Shown one piece after another: positions 32,030-43,989 of a stretch of DNA of 64,000 nt. The stretch spans positions 242,001 to 306,000 of the forward strand of contig QVRM01002173.1 in the NCBI GenBank assembly GCA_003439945.1, given 5' to 3'. The notes below the pieces were generated by a model. It saw only the letters and a program-made list of their open reading frames with translations, had not been told where the DNA came from and searched no databases. Within the stretch, counting starts at the first letter, position 1. The number at the start of each line of letters is the position of its first letter. Source of the DNA: Dermanyssus gallinae (lineage: Eukaryota > Arthropoda > Arachnida > Mesostigmata > Dermanyssidae). The position numbers were made by a program, and so were the translations under genes.

Positions 32030-32640
32030 TTCAAGCAAAATTGGCTCACGGCCAACGCCACAAAAACTAAAAGCCTACATTTTATCCGTCATGGAAAATG
32101 TGCGGGGGTGGCCGCCTCCTTAACTCCAGTCATGTCCAAACTCCCAGTCTGTGAGGAAGCAGGTCCTCATCAAGGAAAGGAGATATCCTTTTAGAATAAA
32201 CAACTCGGGCTGATCTACAACTCATGAAGACCCCAGAATACACCTTCGATAATGACAGACACAGATCAACATTGGATTTGATATTTGCATCAGAGGGAAT
32301 ATCTCATCGAATAACCGACTGGAGTATCGACGAGGAAACAGAAACCCTATCCGATCATCTCTACGTAACTTTCTCCTTCAATCTAGCCTCTTCTTCCTAC
32401 ACAACGACAACGCTCTCCTAGGCTAAATTAGATCCGTCTACAGAAGGCATTAAAAAGGAAAGTACCTAACCTTACTGAATGCTCGGCAGCGGAAATCTCG
32501 AAGCGAAGGGCCAGCTACCGCTTACGATTAGTATGCACGCGCCACAGGGCAAAGCACCTTGGTGGGTGAGAGCCCCACACTACCGTGGCTTTAACAGTGA
32601 CGCCCGGTGCGCATTTGAACAGTTACCTCTACAGAAATAA
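32030..32640 (+). mobile_element. Deletion derivative of an R1-type LINE
   Basis: Three parts in a row: an RT-thumb scrap (32030-32130), the last part of an APE endonuclease (32224-32421), and, right after it, an R1-type 3' UTR containing gggtgagagccccacactac (about 32565-32584). The entire RT that should lie between endonuclease and 3' UTR is missing. It ends in an A-rich stretch near 32635. Confidence 0.6.
32224..32421 (+). pseudogene. C-terminal endonuclease fragment, R1-type
   Basis: 65 codons with STLDLIFASEG (catalytic Asp block) and ETLSDHLYVTFSF (SDH block), as in R1-group ORF2 endonucleases. It is truncated at the N-terminus and stops before RT. It is a relic; the diverged sequence differs from the R1-type copy at 7394. 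Confidence 0.72.
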
Positions 32641-33092
32641 ATTATAACTCAGAAAAATGTTTATCTTACTTCTAAATGAAACACTTCAGCCCCTCTTTCC
32701 ATTGGCAAGAATGATTTTTTCACTAAGTTTAACCATACCCCTGCATTCGGAGCAAGATTTTTAGAACACGTGGTATAGTTCTCAAATTATGTGATCAAGA
32801 ATTAGATGATCCGTCTACGGCTCATAAAAACCAAAAATATTTCTACCTGACCGATATTGTATTTAATCAGAAATGTCACTATGTCTGTATAAAAATAAAA
32901 ATGTAAATATTCTAAATTATTTTGTTTTCATTTTACTTTAAAATGTAACGTACGTTTGAAAGACTTCTTTAGATATAAAAATGAAAGTACGTTATTGAAT
33001 ATAAATATGTATATATGTATATATATACGATGTATATATATATATTTTTTTTTGCACCTTGACCGTTAACATATATATATACACATTTTTTG

Positions 33093-33123
<31 letters not shown>

Positions 33124-33521
33124 ATTTATTTTCCGTATAATACATTATGTATATGTTACACGTATCACGATGGATTAGCTAAGCCAATATGCCTAGTGGG
33201 CGCGTATTGTGATTGTCACGTGTCTGTTTTGATGAGGCCAGGGCGAGACCACTTCAGGAGTGTGCCCCGAACGGAGGCAGCGTTTTCGCGTTGTATGTCA
33301 AGATCCAGAGGTTATTTGAATAAGAACGACGACCTGTTATCACCGTATGATAGGTTTAACAAGGTGCCGACATTACGGATCTGCTGCTTAGCCCAAACGC
33401 CAGAACGCGAGAGGGCGGAATTCGTGGGGATACCCGATTGGGATACCCAAACCAGCATTTTGCCTTGCTTAAATGTTGTAAGTGTCTCGTATATATATGT
33501 ATATATATACATATATATATG

Positions 33522-33611
<90 letters not shown>

Positions 33612-33687
33612 TGTATAAATATATTTAAGTGTAGCAAAATATACATTTGTAATGTAAGAACGTGTGCACAGCCCGCTGGGGCTTAAC
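32641..33687. repeat. Diverged unit terminus and microsatellites
   Basis: 32830-33000 is a diverged copy of the conserved unit terminus (gaaatgtcactatgtctgta…acgtacgtttgaaagac). (TA)-rich tracts follow at 33000-33110. 33180-33480 is GC-richer sequence with an open stretch but no recognisable protein. 33491-33615 is a long (TA)n, and the 3' UTR of the following minus-strand LINE ends there. Confidence 0.55.
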
Positions 33688-36637
33688 TCAAGGCACTAGG
33701 TCCAGGCCTGGGCTGGTCCACCTAGCCATGGTACCTCTCACCGAAGCGGCGTTCCCCCTCTGAACATCTAATGACAGACGTTGCAGTAAATACTCGCCCG
33801 CCCTCTTGTCTCCTGTAGCGAGCGCCAATCTTTTCCCGACATCCTTGAGCAGTTTCGTCGTGAGCGACCCAGGCCCCCCCAATGTCTCGAATGCAAGCGG
33901 TGAGAACAAGTGTGGATAACTGATGCTTGAATATTTTCTGCACTTGGCTGCTTCCGCTAGGGCTACCGCGTGTCCAGGGCGGGCTGCGCCCGTACCGACC
34001 ATTGAGGGGGCTAAAGAGTCGGTTACGGTTGCGTCCCACACCAGCATTTGGCCCCGCTCGAAGGGAGTCAGGGTCATTCCATCAGGTCTCCTTCCATCGT
34101 CTCTGACTAAGCCAGACGGCTCCAAAATGCATGGGTAGCCTGCCGCTCGAAGCCCTCTGCTAAATGTCTCGTTCAGCGCCGAGTGGCGTGCGATTCTGCC
34201 TGAACTCTGGAGACAGGAGAGTCCATGGTGACCAAGGGAGTCGACCTCGTCACCGCATCTGCACCGGTGTGGGGAGACTAGCTCAACTCCTAACCTCAAC
34301 CCGACTAGTATTCGTGTAGACTCATCGTCGAGCAGGGTACCCAGCTGAGGGCTCGGGAGAGCGTGTAGCCATGCACCTGCACCGGGCGACGAAACTGCCT
34401 GTAACCTCGCTTTGCTAGCGGCCGTAGTTGTTCGGTCCCACAGGCCGTTCCATCGGCCGTCGTTTGCCATTTCTGACCACGCGCGCTGAAGAGAAGGAGT
34501 CTCCGGTAGAGACCCGCAGAATGCGATGGCGTCATTGTGGGTCTGTTCAAGCGTGGCCTGGAAGTTTGCAATCGCCCGGGTGTCCAGGATAGACTCGACA
34601 CCACTAGTCGCCGAATGTAAAGAGGCGATGTGTGCTGCGACTGAAAGAGAAACAGCTTCAGGCAGGCCCAGTCCGCCTCTGGCAACCGGTAAGAAGGCCT
34701 GAACTAGGGAATCGTCTCGCAGCCGCAGGTTGAGTATAGATTCCAACGTAAAGCCCATCTTCGAGTTAATTTCCTCCAACTGGGCCGAGAAGGCTGAACT
34801 GTTGATTCCTCTGAACAGGTAGTTCAGCCTCGACGCAGAGAAGCATGAACGCAGGAGGTACAACCCCCGGTGGGCGCCCAGCTGGGGAAGACGATTAAAA
34901 CCGACCTCCAGTTTTTCCATCCCACGTTCGATTGTCGGTCCAAGGTGGCGAGAGAACAGGGGTACGCCAAGAAGATCCAGGTCGTCGCCTGTTACGCGGC
35001 AACCTGGAAGTAGGTTCTGTATAGCGGAGATTTCAGCTGTACCTGAGTTGATTATGTGAACCTCACACTTGTTTGGGTTCAGCTCCAAACCGCTGCATGT
35101 GGCGAAACTAAGTATCTTCTTTAAGTCTTCACGGACCGTACTGATGTTACCTCCAATTACCCCGTCGTCCAAGTACCTAAGATTAAGAGGACTTTCGAGT
35201 GAGTTAACCAAGTCCTTAACGGCAAGACAGAACAGAGGGGGCGCAAGGGGATCTCCCTGTTGAACCCCTACAGCCGAAGTGAGCAGTGCCGAGGGCAAGA
35301 CCAAGTGCGATGGATCGCCGTAGGCCAATTTTACTTGGTGATAAATGGCAGGGGTCTCATCTCCAATCACCTTCAACAAGTGATCTCTTCTGACGGTGTT
35401 GAACGCGTTCTTAAAGTCAAGTTTGACTAGGACGGATGGATCGAGCCGAGAATCAATAAAAGCCCTGGTAGCGTGAATCATTATTTCAGCACCTCCCTTG
35501 GTGGAGAAACCCAGCTGGTGCGGTCCAATCGCCAGGTTAATAGTACCCCTAGAGTCCCTCACTGCCAATTTTGCCGCGACCCTGCGTAGTACTGAAGAAC
35601 AAGCGATAGGTCTGAACGAGCCGTCTTTCTTCTTCAATGCGAACAGCCTCGCTCCGAAGATGAGGGGGCACCACCTTGGATGTGGAACTCCCCATCGCAG
35701 TAGGTCCGATTACCTTTGCCAGGGCCTTACAAAGTCCATCGGATGAGCAGCCAAGAATCGGTGAGAGGAGGTCCTGTAGGAGCCGAGGTCTTATAAAATC
35801 TAGGCCGGCGCTCGAGCTCTTTGAAAATGATCCAACCGCATAGCGAACATCCTCGACCGACGTAGATGAAGGTAAGAGTTGTGAGGGTGGAGCAGACGGC
35901 CAGCACAAGTCTGGCTGCGCGGGGGGGTGTTTTTCCCGTAACGTCGCCGTAGCGGCTGGTTCATCGACCATAACGTCGTCAGATAGAAGAAGGCAGGCTG
36001 CTCCCGACACATCCCCGTCCGATAGCTTGGCCGACACAGCCCGCGTGATCGACTGATTTCGCTCAACATTACCACCCGAATCACCCGCGGTAAGTAGGGG
36101 AGCCAGGTCTGTAAGCCGAACACCACGTCGGAACTCCACCAAGTTCTTTCTGATGACCACTGCCAGAGAACGTGAATCCCTGCGCCCTATCGGTAATCTC
36201 AGCACGACTGGGGCGAAAGAGAAAAGCCCAAGCCAGGCAGCGTCGTCGTTGTCCGAGGCAACCTTTAAGCACACCTCTGACAAGGCGTCAGCCACAGACT
36301 TCCTTACCACTTTGGGCAGGATACGAACCAGCTTCCCAGTTTTAATGAAAGCCTGGATGTACTCCGTGAGGTCTAGAGAAGACTCGTTCATGGCCCCGTT
36401 AGGGACGGGTATGGCGCCCCCATCCCCATGTTTGACTGTAACATGTCTACGGAGGCCTCGCCTGGCGAAGGTCTGGCCGCATTGGTGACAGGTAACCCTG
36501 TTCAGCCCCGAGGTGTCTGGCGGAGTCGCAGGATTCTGTCCAGATGTGAGGCTTGGACCGGCACCTTCTGAAGAATCCGACGACCTGACCTGTGTGGGTT
36601 CTGTCTCCGTCCTGCCATCGTTGTGATCACCCGTCAT
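33688..36637 (-). pseudogene. ORF2: C2H2 finger, reverse transcriptase, RLE endonuclease
   Basis: From ATG at 36637: CHQCGQTFARRGLRRHVTVKH (C2H2 finger, about residues 50-72), a conserved N-terminal region, FSKSSSAGLDFIRPRL, then a frameshift at the G5 run 35664-35668 after which RT continues. RT: FALKKKDGSFRPIACSS, VLVKLDFKNAFNTV (catalytic Asp), GVQQGDPLAPPLFCL, LRYLDDGVIGG (YLDD). C-terminal part: CRCGDEVDSLGHHGLSC (CCHC knuckle) and RPDGMTLTPFERGQMLVWD (PD-x15-D endonuclease core), then ALAEAAKCRKYSS. RLE makes the target nick for reverse transcription. Removing one base of the G run would restore a single frame, so the copy is young or the base is an assembly error. Confidence 0.85.
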
Positions 36638-36639
36638 TA
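36635..36639 (-). promoter_or_regulatory. TAATG stop-start overlap between ORF1 and ORF2
   Basis: The stop TAA of the upstream frame (36639-36637) shares its last A with the ATG of ORF2 (36637-36635). Overlaps of this type are known from some LINEs to allow termination-coupled reinitiation. Here the sequence shows the overlap; the mechanism is inferred. Confidence 0.7.
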
Positions 36640-38038
36640 TGATTGTCTGAGGTCGCTAGCAACCGACAGTAGCGCCAATAAAGGCTGCAATGCGTTCGTA
36701 ATTGACTTAACCATTTTCGACAGCTCAGACTTCATAGATATTAAGTCCCGAACTAATCCGGACGACCCGTGAGCCACTGGCTTGCGAGGTCCCCGGAGGC
36801 GAGTGCGCGTAACCTTCGTTCGTGGCTTGGCTCGAGGACGCTGTTTGGGGGCCGCTCTAGGCCGGGGTAGAAGGAGCTGCGGAGTGGTGTTTCCACCAAC
36901 CGCGATGCCGCGCACCACCGAGGCATATGTCGCCCCCTCCGGGGAGGAAGAAGCTGAGTCCGCGCTGCTTGAGCCCTGTGAAGAGGGTGTAGGCGCTGCC
37001 AAGGCTTCGTTGATAGATGCATCCGGGTGATTAGCCCGGACCTGGTGGAGGGTTCTGGCTTCCATTAGAACCCTATTCCTTTCTCTCAGGATAGAATAAT
37101 CGCGGGCAGCTGGGTGACTTTGCGTCGTGAGGTCCCCCGCAGTTGACACACTTGGACGAGTTCGGACAATCGGCGGCTAGGTGGCCTCCTTTGCCACAGT
37201 TGCGACAAGCCTTGGGAAGTGAGCAGTTCGCCGCAATGTGGCCAACCCTGGAGCAGTTAAAGCAGACTCGGGGCTGGTCGGGTTCCAGAACTACCGCGTG
37301 CGAACGATAGCCCAGGAACACTGACGCCGGTGGTTGACGGTCGAAGGTCAGGATCACTTTTGGCAGAGGCTTCTTTTGATTGCCAGAAGAGACGAACAGT
37401 CTTCGGGCAGCCGTGACGCCGTAGTTTGATAACTCCGTTTTTATCTCTTCCTCTGTTAGCGCGGTGCAGACACCTTGAATCCTGGCCTTAAACGAGGCCA
37501 AGCCCGGGCAAGAGGCGGTCACCGGGATGTCATCAACGCATGTTAGGCTGGAAAGCTTCTGAGCTACATCGATGGAGGAAACGTTGACAAAGATGCTGCT
37601 CTTATCGCCTGAGATTCGCCCCTCCGGCACCAGGCTGTGGATTGCCTTGAATAACCGTAGCATCGAACCTTCTTTGAAGTCAGCCAAACTCCCGTCAGGG
37701 TTCTCCTTGTGTCTCAGGCGAACCCTGAAAGCTCCGAATGCTCCTGAGTTGACTTCGCTTTTCAACCGATCTAACTGTTTTTGCTCCCGCAGCACGGTCT
37801 TCTTTACCCTCGCGCTAGTAACAACGGTAAAACCATCGTCACCCGAGGGTTCATCAGCCACCGAGTCAGCATCGACGCCCTGCCTTCTTCGCTTAACGCC
37901 CGCGGACTTGTTACTCATGGCGCTAGCGGGCCTCGAAATATCGCCGACGGCTGCAGGTGCATCAGTGCGAATGTTCGCTATGTCCAGGCTAGCTGGAGGC
38001 ACAACTAGCCGGGCAGGGGCATTTGGGCCCATGATCAC
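36637..38038 (-). pseudogene. ORF1: gag-like protein with three zinc knuckles
   Basis: From ATG at 38038, 321 codons: a Ser/Asp-rich N-terminus with a basic patch (KRRRQG), a charged region, an RRM-like core ([20 protein letters not shown]) and knuckles [28 protein letters not shown] and [15 protein letters not shown]. The frame ends at 37073, but the continuation ([22 protein letters not shown]…) is open in another frame from 37149 to 36637, ending in a Pro/Arg-rich stretch. I read this as one ORF1 of about 470 residues with a one-base frameshift near 37110-37125. A separate small protein is the alternative. Confidence 0.75.
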
Positions 38039-38049
38039 GTTTCACATTC

Positions 38050-38232
38050 ACTCGCAATGCCTTGTATAGTTATATCACCAAGTTTATGTATATATATGCC
38101 ACTACTGTGTGTATATATGTCGCCTTGATATGTATGTTACCACCGCCTTGTATATGTATGTCGCCTTTTATATATGTATGTCACTTTCTGTATATATGTC
38201 ACCAGCGCCTCGTATATATATGTGTCACCTGA
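38050..38232. repeat. Imperfect minisatellite in the LINE 5' region
   Basis: About six diverged copies of a 25-33 bp unit combining tatatatgtcgcc or tatatgtcacc with cgcct or cctt. It lies immediately upstream of ORF1 of the RLE LINE. Tandem repeats at LINE 5' ends can act as promoter monomers; here that is only a possibility. Confidence 0.6.
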
Positions 38233-38590
38233 GCAAACTGATTGTTTACAAACAGTCGCACTGGCGCCAAATGTGGGCGCGTGCAGGCCCGCGGAATCAG
38301 CCGTTCGCCGAACCGGCTCCACCGTCTAAATTGACGGAACAAAAAGCCGTGTTATGACGTGGCTGTTATGGCAAACGAGCAATGAAAAGTACACTTCACA
38401 AGAGCACCGATGAACTTAACGACACCTGACCGTTCACCAGTGGAACACTTTTCAGTCTTGGACAAGGTGAAGGCGATCCGACTGGGCCACTGCCTAGTCA
38501 GGCCGTGGCATACGAGCCAGGTAACGTCCCACTATTCGCGAGCCACCGAAAACACGTCCGCACACCTCGACGTTCGAACGCCGAATCCCA

Positions 38591-38617
38591 TATATATAAT
38601 ATTATATAATATATACA

Positions 38618-38651
<34 letters not shown>

Positions 38652-38850
38652 CATATATGTATAAATATATATATATAATATATTATATATACTATATATA
38701 CATATATTTCATCTAATAGATATTATACTATATCTAATATCTCTCATAATATCTTATTATATAATATCATATTATATATTATATATATCTCTCAATATAT
38801 ATCCTTATATATATATATATATGTATAAATATTATAATATATGTATAACA
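38591..38850. repeat. AT-rich microsatellite tract
   Basis: Interrupted (TA)n with ATT variants. No coding sequence. Confidence 0.85.
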
Positions 38851-39060
38851 TAGTTCCTGTCGGCTCGTAGTACTATTAAAAGAAGAGCCGGGCTGACAGA
38901 AAGTGAAGCTTAAAAGGGGGAGGTGCGTTTAGTGGGTATGATCTCGGCGGAATAATGTCCAACCGTCGGGGGTGAGTCCCACACTGCATAGGGCCTGAGT
39001 TTACATCTACTTGCCCTATGCATTAGTGCCTAAGGCATTTAAATCCTCCTCCATAAAAAA
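38851..39060 (+). mobile_element. R1-type 3' end only
   Basis: A 200-base GC-richer island with gggggtgagtcccacact (38968-38985), a diverged form of the R1-type 3' block at 10480-10505 and 32560-32585, ending in an A run at 39053-39061. Probably a heavily 5'-truncated R1-type insertion. Confidence 0.5.
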
Positions 39061-39417
39061 ATATATATGTATAGAGAGAGAGACTGAATAAGGAGATTTC
39101 CAATTCACCATACCACTTGAAAGGTAGGTATGAATAATTGCGACCCATTAGTTATATCAAGTATCCCACATAAAAGGTCCCATGCTAAAGAAATATCTTC
39201 GCCTAACCGTACTTAGAATAAACCCAACTCTTGGTAGATCGCTTAGATGCTCACTAAGCGTCTGTCTTATCTTGTTTTTGTTCTGTTCGCGCATTAGATT
39301 GAGATCTCTCTATGGGCATAAGTAAATAGATATTTATAAATTTACTATTATTACAAGTATCGGTTGGTCCAGTGGGCGGTTTTAAATAGGTACTGTTCTT
39401 ACAGATCAAACATACTT
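39061..39417 (+). repeat. Dispersed repeat flank
   Basis: Matches 28540-28730 and, on the other strand, 55640-55870. It continues after the RT fragment at 39985-40025 (gcgttgccagcgttggattg in inverted orientation relative to the left part). No gene. Confidence 0.5.
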
Positions 39418-39980
39418 TCACAGGAGCACGGGCTGTTCTCAGGGATGCAGTTTGGGTTCCGAAAGCATAGGTCTGTTCTGTCGGCCATCCATAAAGTAAT
39501 GGCAAAGGCCGAACTTATTAAGGAGTCGACCCGGAAGACCATGGATTTGTTCCTGGTTGTGCTGTTGGATGTAAACAATGCGTTCAACAGTATCCCGTGG
39601 AAAGTGGTTCTGGAGACGCTTCAACGAAAGAACGTCCCTCCGTATCTGGTACGGTTAGTTTCCGATTACCTAAAGAATAGGACGGTCGAAAACGGGCGCA
39701 GCAAGGTAGAGATGACTGCTGGAGTGCCGCAGGGTTCAATCATTGGACCACTCCTCTGGATTCTGGCATACGATGACGTCCTAAACATTCAGCATCTTCC
39801 ACCGGGAGTAGAATTACTCGTCTACGCGGATGATCTTGCTGTGACCGTCAGAGCCAGGACCAAGATAGAGCTAGAGACATACGCCAATATTGCGCTAGCG
39901 GATATCGATAGATGGAGGTGCCGGCCTAACACTCGTCCCCCACAAGAGTGAGGCGATTCTACTCATCGGGAAAAAGAAAT
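39418..39980 (+). pseudogene. R1-type reverse transcriptase fragment
   Basis: Open in one frame from about 39364 to 39951. Motifs: FGFRKHRSVLSAIHK, VVLLDVNNAFNSIPW (catalytic Asp), TAGVPQGSIIGPLLW and LVYADDLAVTV (YADD). It aligns with the R1-type RT at 8930-9400. The tail continues in another frame (KSEAILLIGKK) to about 39980. It has no endonuclease and no 3' end, so it is an internal fragment cut at both sides. Confidence 0.82.
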
Positions 39981-40049
39981 GCATACCTGCGTTGCCAGCG
40001 TTGGATTGGGAAGCTCAATACTCAGTCAAAATAGCATATATATATTTTT

Positions 40050-43000
40050 TTTATGGGACCGTCTTCTCTGGACGGCAAATTGATTTAAGTTCAATAACTC
40101 TTTATTGAGCTTGAAATTTCCATTATTACATAAATTCAAACAATTATAACTATTCAGGTAATTTTTCAGAAAAGGCCATTGCCTGTGTCTGCCCGCTCTT
40201 GTGAGTGTGTCAACATCCTTCATATTACATAATGGTGTTTAGTAGAATTTTTTTATTTATGTTTTAAATGTGTTGAAAGACTCATCCAAATACACATGCT
40301 TTTAATATATCTGGCGAAATTAAACAAATATGTTGTTTGAGTTTGGTTTTACATTCATTTGTAGATAATTCTAATATACATCTAAACTGATGAGGAAATC
40401 TGGCATTTATGTTTACCAGGCGATAACTGAGCATTTGATAATTTGTCACAAGTGTTGTATATGGGTGTGTTACAACATTGTGTACAGCACTTCGGGTAGG
40501 ACAAGCATTATTAGAAGTAGCTCCAAAAGGGGTACGGCTCCTGCTATAGTGTGTCAGAATGCTATATATGTATATTCCATAAAAGTGCAATATATTTTCA
40601 TCTCCCCTATATGTCCTTAGTGGTTGTCCTATAGGCCAATCCAAATACATTTCGTATGCATCTTTTCTGAAGAGTTACTATTGGTTCGACATTCGACTTA
40701 AATGAAGCACCATATAACAAAACACCATATTTTAAGTGTTAAAAAATACATGCATAATACATGATTTTCTTGAATTCAAGGGAGGCAATATGTCGTAACT
40801 TATGCAAAAGTAAAGCGCCTGTCCTAAAATTGTTTATTATATGTTTAATATGAATTTCCCATTTGATGTTATTCTGGAACGTCAGACCAAGATATTTATA
40901 GTCGTGTACATCGGACAATTGCAGTTTGTCTCAAGAACTAAGCTCGAGCCGGCAACAGAGTCGAAACACAGCCTGGTATCATTACATCTGTTTAACGCCA
41001 GGTTTTCGACTTTCGTATTAGCATAACAACCTGAGGAAGCACATGAATGGCAGGTAATGTTAAGTGGTGGTTCAGCAGCGTACCCCATCTTGATTCTCAT
41101 AATTTTCGTCTTCTTTACATTAAGACATAGATTGTTAATTCGCAACCAGAGAGTAATATTCGCCATAGTTACCTTTTTATAGCTCATTTCGAGTGTATAT
41201 AGTTAATATAAATATTAAACTGTGTTGGTCCCAGAACGGAACCCTGAAGTACGCCGTGATTAACAAAAGAAGGTTTACTCAAACGTTCCTTATACTTTGT
41301 ACGCTGTTGCCTGTCAGATAAGTAGTCTTCAAGTATGTCGTATTTTGTCTTGCATAGCCCCAACGCCTTTCATTTATTTACTAATCTTATCCGATCTACA
41401 CAATCAAATGCTTTCTGTAAATCAAGAAAGACCAGACAAACTTGTTTTTTCTTCTCTATCATTCCTCTAATGAAGTTTCGAACCTCAGTCATTGCGTCTT
41501 CAGTACTTCGCCCTTCCCTAAATCCGAATTGTCGCGGACAGAGAATGTCATTTTTTCAATGAAATCAACTAGTTGCGAATTTATTATTTTTTCGAGAATT
41601 TTACGAAATACAGTGGTAATAGAGATAGGCCTAATGTGATCAAGGCAAATCTTACCCCCTTTATGAAGCGGCGTAACTAAAGATGATTTAAATATTGTGG
41701 GGAAAGTTCCACTTTGTAGACATAATTTGTAAAGATGCTCCAGCAATGGTGCCAGAACAACTGCATTTTATTTTACTAGTTTCGTAGAAATCTTATTGGT
41801 TCCCTCAGCTGCTGAGTATTTCAGAAGTTTAATAGCTTGCAGTACTTTAGTTGAGGATGGCGTTTCGATGATAATTTTGTTTATTGGGCCTTTAAAGTCA
41901 GTTAGAAGTGTTTTACTTCTTTGGACCCAGCGGATTCCGCAATTTTAGTTCCAATTCCTGCTAGATGTGCATTGAGATAGTTTAGTTTGTCTTTAAGCGA
42001 TCTATCAGGGATATCTTGCAGATCTTCAATGGAAAGCTGTTTAGCTTTGGAACCCTTGAGCTCGGCTAGCATTATCTTAAAAGCTCGTTTCGTATCCTTC
42101 TTTGAAGCTAAGAATTTAGCTTTTAGATATTCTTCACGCAATTTCTGATCATCTGTTTAAGTTGGTTTCTATATTTATTAAACTTTAATCGCTCCGGGTG
42201 GTTAGGGTCCAGATGACGAACCTTAAGGAAAAGCTTATTTCTGTACTCTATACTTTATACAATGGCTGGAGACATCCATGGCTTCCGTGGTCTATGCTTA
42301 CTTTGTCGTATAGCTATTTTCTTAGAGCATGATTTAATTATATTTTGAACTGATTCCGTTAGATGTTTTGCAGCAGTATCTTGATCAGATATGTTACAAT
42401 AAAAAGACCAGCTAGTTGTTCGTAATATATTAATAACCTGTTCGAGACTATATATAACTTTTGTCGGTATATTATTAACTTTTGGTCTGGTTATTCCAGA
42501 GATTGAGAGTGCCAGAGCAGCGTGATCGGTATACATTTTATATCGGGGTCATTCATGTTTGTAAAACTATGGAATATGTGATCGATAGCTGTACCAGATT
42601 ATATCCTTGTAATACCTTTGAAACTTAACTCGTACCCTTGAGTCGCCATTATATCCAGATATTTGCCCGCATACACGTTTTCTGCCAGAATGTTTATGTT
42701 CATGTCTCCTATTATGAGTCTATTAGTACTCCCACTACCAGCCTTACAAGTTTGATAGATATCACTTTCTAGGAATTTATCAATGTTGGACGCAACTCTA
42801 TTCGGAGATCTGTATACCGAATTAATCTCTAATATGCCAGAGGTAGTGTTTATTCTGACTCGAGCCCACTCGCAATTAGTTAACTCATTGGTTGCAAAAT
42901 CAACAATCTTATAGTCTTTGTGAATGTAAATTGCTGTCCCATCTGCTCTATTTTTTGTAGAACAACAGAAAAATGCAAAATAGTCCGGGATATTGTATAA

Positions 43001-43180
43001 CTCCTTCTCATGATCCTTTATTCATATTTCACTTGAAAAAATAATACCGAAATTACCACCGGCATTTTGAATCTCAGCTTCAACACACTCTATTCCCTTT
43101 CTTAAACGTTGTATATTTAACAACTAGATTAACTTCACATTTGGCTAGTTGTAAGAGCTTTCTAATTATACGTTGAGTTT
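40050..43180 (-). pseudogene. Jockey/CR1-group LINE ORF2 remnant, YADD box deleted
   Basis: Minus-strand, many frames. Endonuclease: SRADGTAIYI-like block at about 42950, IIGDMNINILAENVYAGKYLD (Asp, Asn; about 42710), SGTAIDHIF and DHAALALS (SDH-like). Linker: RKPWMSP. RT: HIRPISITTVFRKILEKIIN, RQFGFREGRST, VCLVFLDLQKAFDCVDR (catalytic Asp), GVLQGSVLGPTQFNIYIN. The next readable block is NNLCLNVKKTKIM, so about 40 residues including the YADD box are deleted near 41195. The C-terminal part (KYLGL-like) runs to about 40600, and a 3' end with AATAAA lies near 40100. Confidence 0.75.
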
Positions 43181-43599
43181 CGCTGATATTTTCCTTCTCT
43201 TTTCCTGGGATTCCGTATATTTTGATGTTCCTTTATTTCGAATATTACTCCAAACTATTAATCTTGTGCTCGAGTACGCGGTCGTTTTATACTTGGATAA
43301 TTTCACTGTCACCGTCAAGCACGCTCCAAGGGTTCCAATAAAGATCAGGAACAACTGCCACAACCACAAACACAGTGCTTGCTCAGAGGATTCACTATAG
43401 CGGTACAGTCCGTATGTGTCACTACTATATACGCGGATCCGACTGTTGGCAGGTATTCTCACGGAAATATTGCGAAAAGTTGAACAGGTATTAGCACAAT
43501 CGGTTAGGACGATTTGGTGGTCTATCCCGCAGAGTTACAACAAAGAATTCGAGACACTGCTGGTTTTATCATACATATATACAATAACAAAGCATTTTC
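43181..43599. other. Unassigned tract
   Basis: Between the LINE remnant and inverted copy D. Some open stretches on both strands but no recognisable domain, and no match seen elsewhere in the window. Confidence 0.35.
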
Positions 43600-43989
43600 A
43601 GTTTGTCTAAAGGGGGTTTTTAAATTATACGTTAGATCTTAAAAGTAAAATAAAAACAGAAGTGTTTAGAATTTTTTAAAGTTTATTTCATACAGGCATA
43701 ATGGCATTTCTAGTGAAATACAATACCGATGAGTTGATGGCCTTTTTTATTTTCAGAAGCCGTAGATAAGTCACCCATTTTTTGAGCACTAAATTCTATT
43801 ATGTATGGACACATCTATAGTTACGACTCCAAACTACCTAATAATTTGTGTACTATTACATTTGTATACGTATAAACGTTAACTTACGTATGTACATATT
43901 GTAATTGGAGTCCTGCGAAACGTGAGAACCTCGATCGAAGTCCCTTGCCGCGTAGCCATTTGACGAGTGCATTAGGCATGGCGATAATT

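Larger units (their letters stand above)
33688..38590 (-). mobile_element. RLE-type LINE with gag-like ORF1, nearly intact
   Basis: Minus-strand element. ORF1 (38038-36637) has gag-like zinc knuckles; ORF2 (36637-33688) has a C2H2 finger, RT with YLDD, a CCHC knuckle and a PD…D restriction-like endonuclease. ORF1 and ORF2 overlap as TAATG. The GC-rich 5' region probably extends to about 38590 and includes a minisatellite. Known R2-like elements with this endonuclease usually have a single ORF, so the gag ORF1 is notable. Two single-base frameshifts are the only damage seen in about 4.3 kb of coding sequence. Confidence 0.82.

Noticed and set aside
33312..33646. Tyr-Ile repeat proteins around 33500 on both strands
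   Set aside because: Translation of (TA)n microsatellite, not genes. The same applies near 54445-55046 and 38590-38664.
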